Shown one piece after another: positions 10,490 through 22,053 of a stretch of 64,000 nt of DNA (within the stretch, counting starts at the first letter, position 1; each line of letters opens with the position of its first letter). The notes beneath the pieces were generated by a model, which had not been told where the DNA came from, ran no database searches, and saw only the letters and a list, made by a program, of their open reading frames with translations. The position numbers were made by a program, and so were the translations under genes. Source of the DNA: Blastocystis hominis (lineage: Eukaryota; Sar; Bigyra; Opalinata; Blastocystidae); NCBI RefSeq assembly GCF_000151665.1, contig NW_013171867.1, positions 64,946-128,945 of the forward strand, written 5' to 3'.

Positions 10490-10705
10490 ATGTCTGAATA
10501 TGAACGATTTTCCCTTGCAATACGTCTGATCGGTTAGTTTCTCTTATTTGCAGATAATTTGGACCAACAAGTCAAACAACTTCGAGAGTGCCATACCAAA
10601 TTACTAACAAACGTGAGATCGATCTCCATGATAGAGGAATATTCTAATTTCTTCGAAAAAGAGGAGGAAAATAATAGAGATAGAAGCATTCCTCAATCTT
10701 TATAA
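10490..10705 (+). CDS. Small coiled-coil protein, unrecognised
   Basis: ATG at 10490. A 30-nt intron (from GTCTGATCGG to TTTGCAG) joins MSEYERFSLAI to a helical heptad-like stretch, HNLDQQVKQLRECHTKLL, and an acidic tail; about 61 residues, stop TAA 10703-10705. Size and pattern recall small Mediator or tethering subunits, but nothing decisive is visible. Confidence 0.4.
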
Positions 10706-10941
10706 GGCGAAGTGCATAATTACCTATTTTAAGTTGTCCTATGTCTATATGAGTCAATGCTTGTTTTTAAACATCTTTTCATTTTTATTATAATCCAAAA
10801 TCGGTCATAAGAGTATATATCAATTATAACCTGTTTTGTCCTATTTATAGAATAATTTTTGTATACAATAGCGTATATATATTCAGTCATGTCGTAGTAT
10901 TGCTTGTTTCTTCAAATTCTACTCGTTTTGTTGTGTGAATT

Positions 10942-11787
10942 ATGGCTATTGGTAAGTAACTTTGTATGAACTTTTGCTTGCTTGTCAATGGCTATTTCCA
11001 GAGTTCTAACCGATTTCTAGGCAAGTCTCAAAAGAAAATCAGTAAGAAGGGAAAGGGAAAGAAGGTGATTGATACCATGGCTAAGAAGGAGTGGTACGAC
11101 GTGCGTGCCCCGAACCAGTTCCTGGTGCGTGATGTGTGCAAGACGCTCGTGTCTCGTACTTCGGGATTGAAAATCGCTTCGGAAGGTCTGAAGGGACGTA
11201 TTTTCGAGGCCAATCTGGGCGATCTGAGCAAGAACGAGGAGCAGGGTTACCGCAAGATCAAGCTGCGAGTGGAGGACGTACAGGGAGACAAGTGCATCAC
11301 CCTCTTCTACGGAATGGACATCACCCGCGACAAGCTGGGTTCTCTGATCAAGAAGTGGAAGACTCTGATCGAGTGCAACGTGGAGGTGTCTACCACCGAC
11401 GGTTACAAGCTGCGTCTGTTCTGCATCGCGTTCACCCGCAAGCAGGACAACCAGAACAAGAAGACTTGCTACGCGCAGGCCTCTCAGATCCACCGCATTC
11501 GTGCGAAGATGGTGGAGATCATCACGGACGAGGTGTCGAAGTGCGATCTTGCGACGCTGGTTCCGAAGCTGTGCATGGAGTCGATCGGTGCTCGCATTCA
11601 GAAGGAGTGCAACAAGATCTATCCTCTGGAGAACACGCTGATCCGCAAGGTGAAGATGATCAAGTCGCCCAAGATCGATACGGTGAAGCTGATGGAGCAG
11701 CACGCCGATGTCGTGAAGAAGGAGGAAGAGGGCGTGAAGGTGGAGGAGACTGTGGCTCCCATGGCTGGATCGGGAGGTCGTCTGTAA
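10942..11787 (+). CDS. RPS3A: 40S ribosomal protein eS1 (S3a)
   Basis: Structural protein of the small ribosomal subunit. ATG at 10942 codes MAIG, then a 69-nt intron (10952-11020), much longer than the usual 31. The main exon reads KSQKKISKKGKGKKVIDTM and KKEWYDVRAPNQF, with FCIAFTRKQ, YAQASQIHRIRAKM and a Lys/Glu-rich tail, about 258 residues as in other eukaryotes. Codon use is strongly biased toward C/G-ending codons, consistent with high expression. TAA is 11785-11787 and the poly(A) motif TGTTTGTT is at 11817-11824. Confidence 0.96.
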
Positions 11788-11816
11788 GGTAATAGAACAC
11801 ACAACAATTTCGGAAG

Positions 11817-11824
11817 TGTTTGTT
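11817..11824 (+). terminator. Poly(A) motif TGTTTGTT of RPS3A
   Basis: Exact motif 30 bases after the encoded TAA; here the stop codon is ordinary and a short 3' UTR is left. Confidence 0.7.
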
Positions 11825-12245
11825 TGGTGAACATGTATTTTCACTTTTAAATGGACAATGATACGAAAAAGATAAAGTGTGTATTGTATTTAGGTGGGTA
11901 GAGTAGGTGGTTGTCTGATTCGTTACACTTTGGAGATTGTTTAGGATATAAGAATAGGAGGGAGTAATCGAGAATAAACTCTCCGAAAAGAAATCTGAGC
12001 TAGGTTATATAATGGTCAACAGATATTTATGTTTATGTTTTTTATATGAGATTAGTATTCTAACAAGGATCTGATTCAGTGTTGTAGTTTCGATTTGAAA
12101 AAGTATCTTAGGATCTATTGTAAGAGAGCTCAATAGACAACGATATCTGTCCGACCAGACAAATACTACTGTCTATTTTCTCTCAATAACTGTAAAATAT
12201 GAATTCACTCACATTAAGAAAACAGAAATTGTTCACAAATATGAA
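11825..12245. other. Convergent intergenic interval
   Basis: AT-rich stretch between RPS3A (+) and the IST1-like gene (-). No coding frame, RNA fold or repeat was recognised. Confidence 0.5.
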
Positions 12246-13401
12246 TCATGTTTGTGTAAAAAAACACAAATAAATCTTCTCCTCTTTCGCAACTTCAGGT
12301 TGTTCTTCTTTAGCCATGGCTGGACTTTTATCAGACTCTTCCGGAGGTATTTCAGAGTCCGTTTCATTCATGGGCTTTACTTTTTTCACCTTCGCCACAT
12401 CAGCTTCCTGCTTCTTCTCTTTTTTGGCTTGCTTCTTCTTCTTCTTCTTCTTTTCTTCCTCCGAATCCGATCCCGAATCCGATCCCGAATCCGAAGTCAC
12501 TGAATCAGTGTCATTCGAATACTCCTCCTCATCTTCATTCGAATCAGAATCAGAATCAGAATCAGAATCAGAATCGCTCTCATCCTGGACCTTACTCGAG
12601 CGCCGACTACTCTTAGATTTCTTAGCAGGCTTCTTCGCACTCATGTTGGCGAGCGCACTGGGGATATCCGTTATCGTGCTTACAAGAGCAGAACCAGAAT
12701 TCTTCAGCAGCTGCTTTTCTTCCTTTTCGCGCTTCTTGCTCAAGCTAGAAAGATCCTTAGAGCGGTCCTTGATTTCATCCTTCGAAGGCTTGTAATTCAA
12801 AGACTGATACACACCATCATCTACGCCCTTGTGCTTTTGCTGAATACGCTCCACATACTTATCCCCGAATTTAAATGCAATTTGCGCAGTAAAACGCTGG
12901 AAAGAGGGCATTCCATAGAAACAAGTAAAATACACGATTGAGGCAATGGCAGAACTAAGTTCTTCAGGCACTTCAGTTTCCTTAATAATAGTTTTCACAT
13001 TCTTTTGCACAGATTTCACCAGAGGGACTAACTTGTCAAAGGCAGAGCATCTCTCTTCCAGCGAAATAACCTCTCTTGTCCATTCTCGCAATTTTTCCTT
13101 ATCACCACGTTTAAAAGTGTGATATGCTTCCTCTAATGCATGATCTAATTTTTCTTTCACATGCAAATACTCCTGCAAATTATTTACAAAGAATAGGCAA
13201 TACAGAAATCATATCCTTTGTTAAGGCTGCGGTCTGATTAGTGAACTCCTTTTTGTTCCATCCCTTCACTCCAAGCTTCCAAAGGGGAATCTTCTTTACC
13301 AAATAGGCAGGGTCAGGTACTATAGATTATCTTCGGATCGCTTTTATACTTGAAGCCTTAATCGCCTTTTCTGTACGATTAACAAACAATTGGGCAAACA
13401 T
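12246..13401 (-). CDS. IST1: IST1-like ESCRT-associated protein
   Basis: Two 30-31 nt introns join MFAQLFVNRTEKAIKAS to the main exon. The helical N-terminal domain (about 200 residues) has EVPEELSSAIASIVYF and MPSFQRFTAQIAFKFGDKYV, resembling the IST1 pattern (elpvelreaiasliya, then an LPELxxLRxxFxxKYG block). IST1 regulates Vps4 and ESCRT-III membrane remodelling. The C-terminus is Lys/Ser/Asp-Glu-rich with SD repeats and then a KKKKKK stretch. The genomic stop is 12248-12246. An alternative end near 12271, ahead of a TGTTTTTT motif, would give UAA by polyadenylation after EEKI. The family call is moderate; another ESCRT-type helical protein is possible. Confidence 0.55.
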
Positions 13402-13809
13402 AAGGTGAATATGATACAAAACACACAAAACACAAGTACAGTGTGAGTGTGGACATAATTATCAAAGGACTGTTAGTATTATAGATAATGTTGAATATCG
13501 AAAGTGATTATTTTATCTATTAGAACCATCGTCTGATGGAACTATGCCAAGTTAATAATATATAGAATAAAAGAAAAATAGTGTTTCCATTACCATCTTT
13601 TGATATTCCTCTTTATTTGACGCATTTTTCATAAGAATATGGATCTGATATTAAGAGCACGTTAAAAAGCAGGTTTACCATTATCGATAGTGTTCAATGC
13701 CTCTTAGGTGGTGCATGCTTTGCACACATCATTCTCTGGTATTCTCTTTCGTATTTCATTGATTAATTCGAATAATCTCCTATTTACGCGTCTTCTTTCT
13801 ACTATTCAA
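13402..13809. other. Intergenic, no feature recognised
   Basis: AT-rich divergent spacer with many stops in all frames; presumably the promoters of the flanking genes. Confidence 0.5.
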
Positions 13810-14152
13810 ATGGAGGTATGAACACTAATGTTAGAGAGCAATCCAAATCGTTTTATAAAATGGTTTCACCCTGTTTTTTGGGTACCTTCTGCTTTTAATC
13901 ATTTTCCGGCTGGATATTTGTCAATGATCTATTTCTCCATTTTGCTTTTTTCCTTCCATTACTTGCTTTTATTCTTTTATTTTTCGGTCTTTATTGGCAT
14001 GTAAGAGTTGTAGTAAAATGGTCAAAGATACTTATAGCCCCTTTTTTGAGTGTAACAGTGTATTATCTTCTTTTGCTATATTTCTTACTACTGTAGCGCT
14101 TTCGTTTCAGAGACATTTTAGCAGATTATCGTTTTTTATTGTTCGAGTCTGA
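13810..14152 (+). CDS. Small multi-span membrane protein, tentative
   Basis: Removing a 21-nt intron after ATG GAG and a 38-nt intron near 14000 gives about 95 residues: MESNPNRFIKWFHPVFW, two or three very hydrophobic stretches (SMIYFSILLFSFHYLLLFFY; SSFAIFLTTVALSF), stop TGA 14150-14152. No family is recognised and no poly(A) motif lies near the stop. It is supported only by the clean spliced frame. Confidence 0.35.
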
Positions 14153-14156
14153 CTTT

Positions 14157-14224
14157 CTATCTATCTATCTATTTATTCATTCATTCATTTAGATAGATAG
14201 ATAGATAGATAGATGGATGGATGA
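14157..14224. repeat. (CTAT)n - (TTCA)n - (AGAT)n microsatellite hairpin
   Basis: Four CTAT units, about four ATTC units and six AGAT/GGAT units. The outer blocks are reverse complements and can pair with the 18-nt centre as loop. Confidence 0.85.
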
Positions 14225-14608
14225 ATTAAGTGTTTCTGGAATATCTGATACACGGTTTCGAAACAATAGCTATCTTCATTTCGGCAGGTCATTGTCAATC
14301 CATATATTGGAAGATAGCTTCGTATTGTATGTATTTAAAACAGCATTAGGCCAGCATTCTCCAATTACTAAGTTCTCTGGAGTTGAAAAGGAGTTTATAG
14401 TTTAGATAATTGCCATTTAATTTGTCATTTCTTCAAGCAAATGACAAATTAAAACAAGCATACATATATAAATAATAACTTCAGTGCTATTCATCTACAT
14501 CGATTACACCAAATATCTGTTTTATCGCAGAATAATGAATCTACAAATACAAACTATCGTATTTTCTGTATCACTAGACAGGATAGTTCCGGTATTCACA
14601 TTTGTTTC

Positions 14609-14616
14609 ATCAAACA
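14609..14616 (-). terminator. Poly(A) motif TGTTTGAT of the CENP-B-like gene
   Basis: Reads TGG T, then GATG, then the motif on the minus strand: the same four-base spacing as elsewhere. The stop T is probably the last transcribed base. Confidence 0.55.
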
Positions 14617-14618
14617 CA

Positions 14619-15677
14619 TCACCATGTTTTCCCTTCTTTTTCTACCATGAATTTGAGAGTCTTCATAACATTGTCTAGCTCTTTGCTCATGATCGGAACA
14701 AAATACGGGTTATCCTTATAGGTTTTCTCCAGAAGGGAAAACAGTACAGAACGGTAATCGCGCTTATCTAATCATTAGAATTCAAAAAAGAAAAAGAAAA
14801 ACCGCCAATGGAGCTTAGATAGTTCTGCAACTTCACTAAAGTAGTATCCGCAATCTCTTCTTTCGCCTATTTGGTAAATTACGGTTCTAGAACTACTGCC
14901 TTCTTGGAAGGGGATGAAGTTACGGAGTGTTTCCTTTTATGAGCACTTTGAGGCAAATTCGAATCATCCAAAGGAGTCATTGAAGGTCTCTTTTTGCTTC
15001 CAGACTTTGCGGATTGTGCTGTATTTTGGCCATCTTGAGGAGCAGTCGCTACCAATGTCGATTTGCTTGGAACTGTAGGAGTCACATCTTCGCTCGTGGT
15101 AGAACACTCATACGGGGTATTCTTTTCCTCGATGAGAGAATTCCTTTCCAGAGTAGACAAGTCAAGGAATAAGGAAACATCCGAAGAAACTAATGAGCAC
15201 AAACAACCAATCATTACTTGGGGTACTGCCCTTATTTGAGCTGGACTTTTTGTCCTTTTGCTTAATAATCGATACATCATCTTTTACTCCCTTTAATATA
15301 TTACTAGCCCATGAAGTACTAAACACGTATAATGATTCGTCTAATTTGTGCTTGCGAACCTGCTCCCAGGCCTTTTCAATCACAAAAGCTTCCGTCACCA
15401 TCTTCTCGTTGGCACGAGCTTCTTCCACTTTATACATCACTTCAGTCGATATCGAAAACACTTTGCTGCTCTTCTTCCCGTAAGGCTGATTACTCATGAT
15501 TGCATCGCGATTACTCAAAATGGTAGATATTGTAGAATTGCTGACCGTCTTCTTCGTTCGCTTGTAATACTCCTCGGCGATGTCCGCGATCTTATACTCA
15601 GGGTGATTCTCTTTGATCGTAATTATTTCCTTCTTCTCGTGTGGACTTAATACCACCCGCTTCCTCCCCTGTGGCAT
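14619..15677 (-). CDS. CENP-B/Tc5-type helix-turn-helix DNA-binding protein
   Basis: Starts MPQGRKRVVLSPHEKKEI. The first HTH (ADIAEEYYKRTKKTVSNSTI, then ILSNRD) matches the CENP-B N-terminal domain. A second region, VEEARANEKMVTEAFVIEKA to FSTSWASNILKGVK, matches the Tc5/CENP-B second HTH. No DDE transposase core follows. Instead there is a Ser/Thr/Lys-rich linker and a helical C-terminus (KELDNVMKTLKFM). Introns of 28, 30 and 35 nt are needed near 15210, 14872 and 14790. The stop TGA 14621-14619 sits four bases before a TGTTTGAT on this strand. This looks like a domesticated transposon-derived protein or a centromere/chromatin factor; the target DNA is unknown. Confidence 0.6.
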
Positions 15678-15844
15678 GGTGATCGAAATATATATGCCTT
15701 ATGCCACACAATATGTGTGTGTACACAGTGAGCCAACAGCATTTCTAACCCTAAAGTGAATAATCACAAGATCGGGAAAACCCATAATGAATATATTGGA
15801 TTTTTTCTTGGTCCTTATATAGTTCGAGGTAGGAAAGCACTTGC

Positions 15845-16143
15845 TGGGTTGAGTCGCGTCAACTTGTCACCCGAGCGGGAGTAGGTTGGCAGGAGGTGTA
15901 AGGTCCTTTGGGTGTTTGTTTGGACTGTCAGTGACTTGCCCAGTTGGCTTTGGTGGTTAACGTGGGGTTCTCTTAGGAATTCGAGAATGCCATGTTACTA
16001 GGGAATGGGGTACCGCTGGAGGCTGGCAACAGAGCACAGAAAACCCATCGTCACTTGAGCCAACTGGATTACGGGTCTATATGACATCCTTACAAAGTCC
16101 TTAGGAAGGTTTGCATCCACTGTTAATCGATTACTTATTTTTT
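15845..16143 (+). ncRNA. Signal recognition particle RNA (7SL), probable
   Basis: A GC-rich stretch between genes folds as expected for SRP RNA. Long helix 5: AAGG 15900/CCTT 16099, CTTTG 15906-15910/CAAAG 16093-16097, TGTCA 15926-15930/TGACA 16082-16086, CCAGTTGGCT 15940-15949/AGCCAACTGG 16058-16067. Helix 6: AACGTGG/CCATGTT and TTCTC/GAGAA with a GGAA tetraloop at 15976-15979. Helix 8: GGGGTACCG, then CTG-GCAA-CAG and AGAGCA near 16023-16036, and ACCC, close to the universal GGAAACGGAGCA element. TATATA at 15816-15821 and a T6 run at 16138-16143 suit pol III. The exact 5' end is inferred. Confidence 0.75.
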
Positions 16144-16175
16144 ATATTACTTTAGTTTTAATTCTTTTGCTGAAC

Positions 16176-19100
16176 ATGGATGAGTTAACCATGAAGAGGA
16201 TAGAACGTTTGTTTTCATTCCTGCAAAGTATCGCTGCTGTTTCACGTTGTCTCTATAGGTTCTACCCCTTCTACTGAACCTGCCAAGCAGCAACTGCGAC
16301 GATTGGCGTCTGTAAATATTGCGAATGCTGAACAGATGCTAACTCTGGTAAAAGAAATCATTGACTTTATAAAACATAGGTAAAACGATATATGATATCT
16401 CCATGCTATGAAGAGCGTGTTGCTGCTGCAATCATGTTGGATGAAGCAGTTTCTGATTTTCCTGATTTTCAAATATCTGTATCTGATTATTCGTTACCTA
16501 TCGAGTGGGAAAATATTAGCGCACGATCGATTCGGAGGTTGCAGAGTTGGTTGTCAAGTGATTGTTGTGTATTCCTTTATCAGGTTTATTGTTATTGTAG
16601 ATTGACGATCTTGACCAAGTTAAAGTGGGAGAGTCTCTTCAATCAAAGCTAAGAGCGGTTATAGAGGATGAAGTTGATAAAGATGTGAATGATGTCGAAG
16701 TATTACAAGAGGCCAATAATCTATATGATATCGGTATGCTGTTTTGTTATTGGCTCTATTGTAGAACCAGTATCGGGTTTAGTGGGTGTTCATTCTGGTT
16801 CGACTTCCAGTTCAAAGTCTGATGCAGTTAACAAACCAAAGCAGATAGCAGTAAGCATTCCTGATTCACAAATATCTTCTACCATTACAGATTCAGTAAC
16901 ATCTTCTACTATTACAGATTCACAAACATCTTCTACTATTACAGATTCAGGAATACCTTCTACGATTCCAGACTTAAATGCACATTCACCTAATTCCTTG
17001 CCAGCAATCAAATTACTGACAGATAACTCACTCAGTTCTCACTGGGTCAACTCTTGCTTGGCTTCATTTCACCTGGATGATTCCTCTTTATCTTCGCTGT
17101 TCCTCTCCTCTTTACAATGGTTTTTATAAACTCTCAATTCCACTTTAGCTGTGTAAACGTGTCTTGGGAATACCGGCACGGTGGCTTTAGCATTTTAGCT
17201 GTCTTTCTACGGCGTTACAAACTTGAACCAAATGTATTATTTCTTTTTTCTCTTTCCATCAGGTATTATTGCTGATTCTATTCGTCGTTGTCATAGTTTT
17301 CTTTAGTGATATTTTCTTTGATGCATCATTTGATTTGTATCGTGTTCCTGTGCGTGAGACAGCCTGTGAATGCCTAACGCAACTGACTCTTGTTCCTTTG
17401 TGCCAATGTAAGTTAGACCAGATCATTTTTCAGCTTCACAGTCGCCATGATTGGAATCCAGCAGAAGAGTGGATATGGTTGTATGATCTAGCCCTTGCCA
17501 CACAAGCCATAAATCATCACACACCTGCAGTTATTGACATGGCTTTAGAATGGTTTCGAAAAGGAGATTATGCCACTCAAGGAATAACAGGAAACCTTAT
17601 CTGTAATTGGCTACATGATGATGCTTCCATTTTGCCAAATAACAAACTGGATGAACTAGGAGAGTTCATTGTCCAACAGCTGTGTTCTCATAACTTTTTG
17701 TCAGAATGGAATTGTGCTCTAAAGTCATATTTTATTATCCTTTCCCATGTACTTCCCAAGGAAAACGCAAGGTGGCAGGATGTCGTTAATTGTATGATAG
17801 CTTTCATTACTCTAATTTTCAGACATGCAAAGCAGCCTATTCAAAGAGAGAAGAGAATCATCCTTTTTAACCTTAATAGCCTTCTACTCGCTTTATCATT
17901 CCGCTTTTGTGAGAGAAGCAGTTTATCAATGTATTCAACATCTAGCCCCATACTATCCTACTGATGAAAGTGTGGTGCAGCTTTTAATGGATGCGTTTAT
18001 TTGCGAGGATGCCATTCGACTTCCCTCTGCCTTTCAAGCCCTACTTTCAGTCCTTAAACCCCATCAAAGTACGTCTCAATGGGAACTCCGTCTTGTCCCG
18101 AAATTACATTCAGGGAACCGACTTATTGATGATTTACAATTGAAAGGAATTCTTCCCTTTTCTGGTAATGTCATCGATAGTAGTGGATGGTGTTTTATCC
18201 AACAACGAAACAAGGCGAACAAAGATCTATGCTTACTTTGTTATTGTCTTCTACATGCAATATGGGGGACCAACATTCAGCGCGAAACTGACTTTACCAC
18301 AAAACAAATGTTACTTTTATGTGAACGAAACGAGATTTTAGAATGGGTATGTTCTATCCTTATAAATGATCACGTCTCTATTCCACATTGCAGTATATTA
18401 AGCCATTCTAAAGATACACAAACTACTTTCAACCCTTCTAAAAATGATGTTGATCAGTGCTTGCATAATGATAGTGAGTTAAGACTCATAAAAAAGTCTG
18501 TCGTTTCAATCGTGAAGCATTATCCAGATTTAAGTGACGAGTTGGTCCCAAAGTTAGATATATCTCCAATTGAACATTTAGTTCAATTGATTAATGAGAA
18601 AATAACTCAAAATCTGTCAGAAGATGGTCTTGGTTTTTTAGGTATAACTCACTCTGTAGATATGATTTCGCTTATCCTGTTACAAAAACATGTTAGGCAA
18701 TATGTTGAAAGAAAGAATGAAATCATCCAAAGTATTAACATGCAACATAAAGTGGAAAGCTACTTATTTACCTTAAATCAGTATTATGATTGTGCCAATA
18801 GCGGAGATAAGTCATATCTCAAGACTGTGTTATCAGAATTCCATCATGTTCTCCCTAATTTATCATCCTTTTTGTTTACTCTTGTATGTTGCTCAGTTCC
18901 ACTTTTATCTTCTGTAATATCCTCTCGCATTTTGTCAAATGTGTGCCGCATTCCATCCGAAACAAATTGTTTGCGTGCAGTTACAATTCTGCTAAAGCGC
19001 CTTTCCAGGACGGACCAGTGTCAGCATGTTCAAAAAGCACTCAGCGAGTTAATTCTTCGTGGGTTAGAAGGGACCGAACAAGACCAAATAAAAAGTATTT

Positions 19101-21347
19101 TTGTCCTGAAAGCAGAGATTCGGGGATTCGAAGATAACTCGTTTGTACGCCAAGACCTTATTAAGGTGATTGATTATGTTTGTGATACTTGTCCTGTATT
19201 AAGTGACACACATCCAGTCATTACAGAATTGCAACAATGTATTACAGATAGTAATAGTATTCCTTCTCTCTCACAGCACATTTGTGATATATTGTTAGAA
19301 GGAAAATCTGCATCATCCATAGTCCACTCTGTGGATCTATTACTTGCATTATATCAACATTCATCCATTCTTCTTGACAATTTATATCAGCTGTTGCTTG
19401 GAGTTAACACACGATTCTCTTCCTCTAACTCAAATATATATGTTCATTCACGATTGCTGCGAATTCTCTCTATTTCGTACTCTTTTGAGGGGTTAGAGCC
19501 CACATCTGAAGACAGGGAAAAATCAAAAAGTTGGGAATCGGCTCGAAAAGAATATGAATTATTTAGTCATCGTATTCCATTTTTATTCCGTTCAATGATT
19601 GTAGGCTTTGATCACTATTCTCTACCTTTCACTCCCCTCGTTCCGTTACGTTCGTCCTTTCCCTTTATTTTCGTTGAATTATAGGTACCAAATGGAAGGA
19701 ATTAAATGGTTACTGCGCAACTGTATGGTGGGAATCTCTTCTGGAGGAATTCTGGGTGATGAAATGGGATTAGGAAAAACCATTCAAGCAGCTATTGCCG
19801 TTCTATGCTGCGACGAGGACTATCCTAGTTTAATTGTCACTCCTAAGAGTTTAATGCTCAATTGGAAAATGGAAATCCAAAAATTCATTCCAGCTGATTC
19901 TGTGAATGTTGTCTTGTATTTTGATCCATGAAATCATATGAATCTCGTAGATTCAGCCCAACATCTTCAACGCACGATCAAGTGATTGAACACATTACAT
20001 CTGCAAGTAACTCAAAAACGCTAGTAATAACCTCTTATCCCATTATTCGCAATGAACTCACTAAGAATCGTTCACTATTATCTATTCACTTTTCGTGTTG
20101 TGTGCTAGACGAGGGGCATTTCATTCGGAATCATACTTCACAACTTCATCAAGCGATTTGTAAAGTTCAAGCTAATCATCGAATTGTCCTCTCGGGAACA
20201 CCGATCCAGAATTGTTTGGAAGATATTTACGCCATTTTCCAGTTTATTGCCCCAAGCTATTTTGGGGAGTACGATCATTTCTATGATTATTACATTAAAC
20301 CGATCGCACAGGCATACCACAGAAAGAACCGGACACTAACAACGCGCGCGAATGAACGAATCGAAGCGCTAAATCAGGCAGTTCGTCCCTTCTTGCTAAG
20401 GCGAACAAAGGATGATGTGCATCTAGAATTACCGGAGAAAATCATCTCTGATGTTTTGTGTCCTATGACAGAATGTCAGGACTCTGTGTACGGATTATAC
20501 TTATATATATTTATATAATGTAGTTTGAAAACGTTTCGACAGTGGATCAATTCTCAACTAGCTGATGAAACAGCGAGAAATCAAATTTTACAGCAAAGTA
20601 TCGCTATAGCGACTCACCCTGCTCTTTGCTCTTTTTTAGAATCATTCTAGTATATACTTCATTCTAAGCTCTTTATGTGCGTTGTAGTCTATCTCCCTTT
20701 ATATCGAATAAGCTCCAAAGTTATTCTTGCTCAGGAAAACTTGTTGCGCTAAAGTTTTTAATCGAGAAGTTTTTATGCATGGGGGAATTTGCCGAATCAA
20801 ACGAGACGGCATCTCGTTGCAAAATAGTCATTTTTTCGCAAAAGCCGAGATGTCTGGAGATCATTGCGTCGCAACTTTTAGATCTCTATTCGAATATCCA
20901 TTTTCTAACAGTCACTAGTGAGCTATGTGCCGAAAAGAGAATGGAATATGTGGAGCACTTCCAAACTGATAATGAAATCTCTATTCTCTTGGCTACCACA
21001 GGAATTTGTGGACATGGCTTTTCACTCACAGCTGCCAGTGTTGTCATTTTAGTTGATCATAACTTTAACCCTTATGTGGACGTCCAGGCGATTGATCGAT
21101 GCCATAGGATTGGACAAAAGAATGCAGTGATGGTATATCGCTTAGTCAGCAATGAGCCCAACGAAGAAAGGCTTATGAAGTACTGTTATGCATTCAATTA
21201 TAACCCTTTAGTTTACAAAGGTTTAAGGAATTTATCGCTACAACCATCATTAAGACGGACAAAAGGGATAGAGAGAAATCGGCAGTGATAAGTGAGTTAG
21301 CGAGTCAGCTCAATACTGATTGTCAGAAAAAAGTAAAAACTAGTTGA
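16176..21347 (+). CDS. BTAF1: TATA-binding-protein-associated Snf2 ATPase (Mot1/BTAF1)
   Basis: Removes TBP from DNA using ATP. The N-terminal half is HEAT-repeat (DTR-like NISPCYEERVAAAI..., RVPVRETACECL). The ATPase domain begins at SYQMEGIKWLLRN with Walker A DEMGLGKT (about 19760), the DEGH box typical of this subfamily (about 20107), SGTPIQN, and motif VI QAIDRCHRIGQK (about 21085). About twelve introns of 29-40 nt are needed. One junction (17258-17320) does not give a clean frame between EPN and DIFFDASF and may reflect a missed intron or a frameshift. The end is LQRFKEFIATTIIK to TGA 21345-21347, with TGTTTGTA at 21361. Confidence 0.92.
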
Positions 21348-21360
21348 AATAATGTACTTT

Positions 21361-21368
21361 TGTTTGTA
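21361..21368 (+). terminator. Poly(A) motif TGTTTGTA of BTAF1
   Basis: Lies 14 bases after the BTAF1 stop and 22 bases before the next start codon. Confidence 0.6.
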
Positions 21369-21389
21369 ATATATACTAGTTTTTACTCA

Positions 21390-22053
21390 ATGGAAACTTC
21401 ATCGGTGGAATTAGATAATTTACTTGTGTCTATTCTGCAAGATTGTTATCAGTATATATCTCTAAAGAAAGAGTTCTACGACATCTTTTCTGATGTGAAT
21501 ATATGATGATGGGTTAACACTTAGGGCGTTTTTGATATGTCTGCTGACTCGATATTGAAAGGAACTATGTCCTTTACCAATGTTAGTGCTATAATGGAAT
21601 TAAAGCCATGCTTTATACTGTATTTTTGGTAACATTTTAATATTTATAGAAAAGAAAACGGAGAAAATTGTCTCATCACAACCCCTACCCCAAATGCGAT
21701 TGGTACGGGAGCCAGAAGTGATACAAAGACTTCAGAAGATGAGCTTCGTCAGCGGAAATCGAAAGTGCAAGATTCAGAGAAGAGTGGGGAAGACTGGGAG
21801 GAGCCAATGGCTTCGGATGATATTCAACTACAAAAGAAGATTGAGGAATATAAAAAGGACCCTCTGTGCTTACTATCAGCCTTTCCTACTCCTCGTCAGC
21901 GAAAAGCACAGAAGACTATTCGAAAGAGTACATTTGAAAGTGTGATTGTTCTAATATTAATTAGGTCTCTCCAAGTTAGCAGAGTTGTGCACATTACAAA
22001 GAAAACTGGAATCTAGTATCGCGTATTATGAGAGTTTGTGTCATCAGAATTGA
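21390..22053 (+). CDS. CCDC115: CCDC115/Vma22-like V-ATPase assembly factor
   Basis: Starts METSSVELDNLLVSILQD, an N-terminal helix with the spacing of Vma22/CCDC115 proteins. A charged linker follows, then DPLCLLSAFPTPRQRKAQKT, matching the family's DPLxWFGxLxPxxLRxAQ motif, and a C-terminal coiled coil (LAELCTLQRKLESSIAYY). Introns of 30, 30 and 25 nt are removed. Vma22 works in the ER with Vma12/Vma21 in assembling the V0 sector of the proton pump. TGA is 22051-22053 with TGTTTGTG at 22065. The assignment rests on pattern, not a catalytic motif. Confidence 0.55.

Larger units (their letters stand above)
14153..14618. other. Intergenic with tetranucleotide inverted repeat
   Basis: It starts with the CTAT/AGAT repeat described separately; the rest is AT-rich without a convincing gene. 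Confidence 0.5.

Noticed and set aside
11017-11844. 275-codon minus frame across RPS3A
   Set aside because: Opposite strand of a highly expressed, codon-biased ribosomal gene; no family signal.
13200-13225. ATATCCTTTGTTAAG on the plus strand, U12-like words
   Set aside because: Antisense to a coding exon of the IST1-like gene; no plus-strand gene there.
15914-15921. TGTTTGTT in the SRP RNA region
   Set aside because: It lies in the SRP RNA rod, not after a coding gene; probably coincidental.
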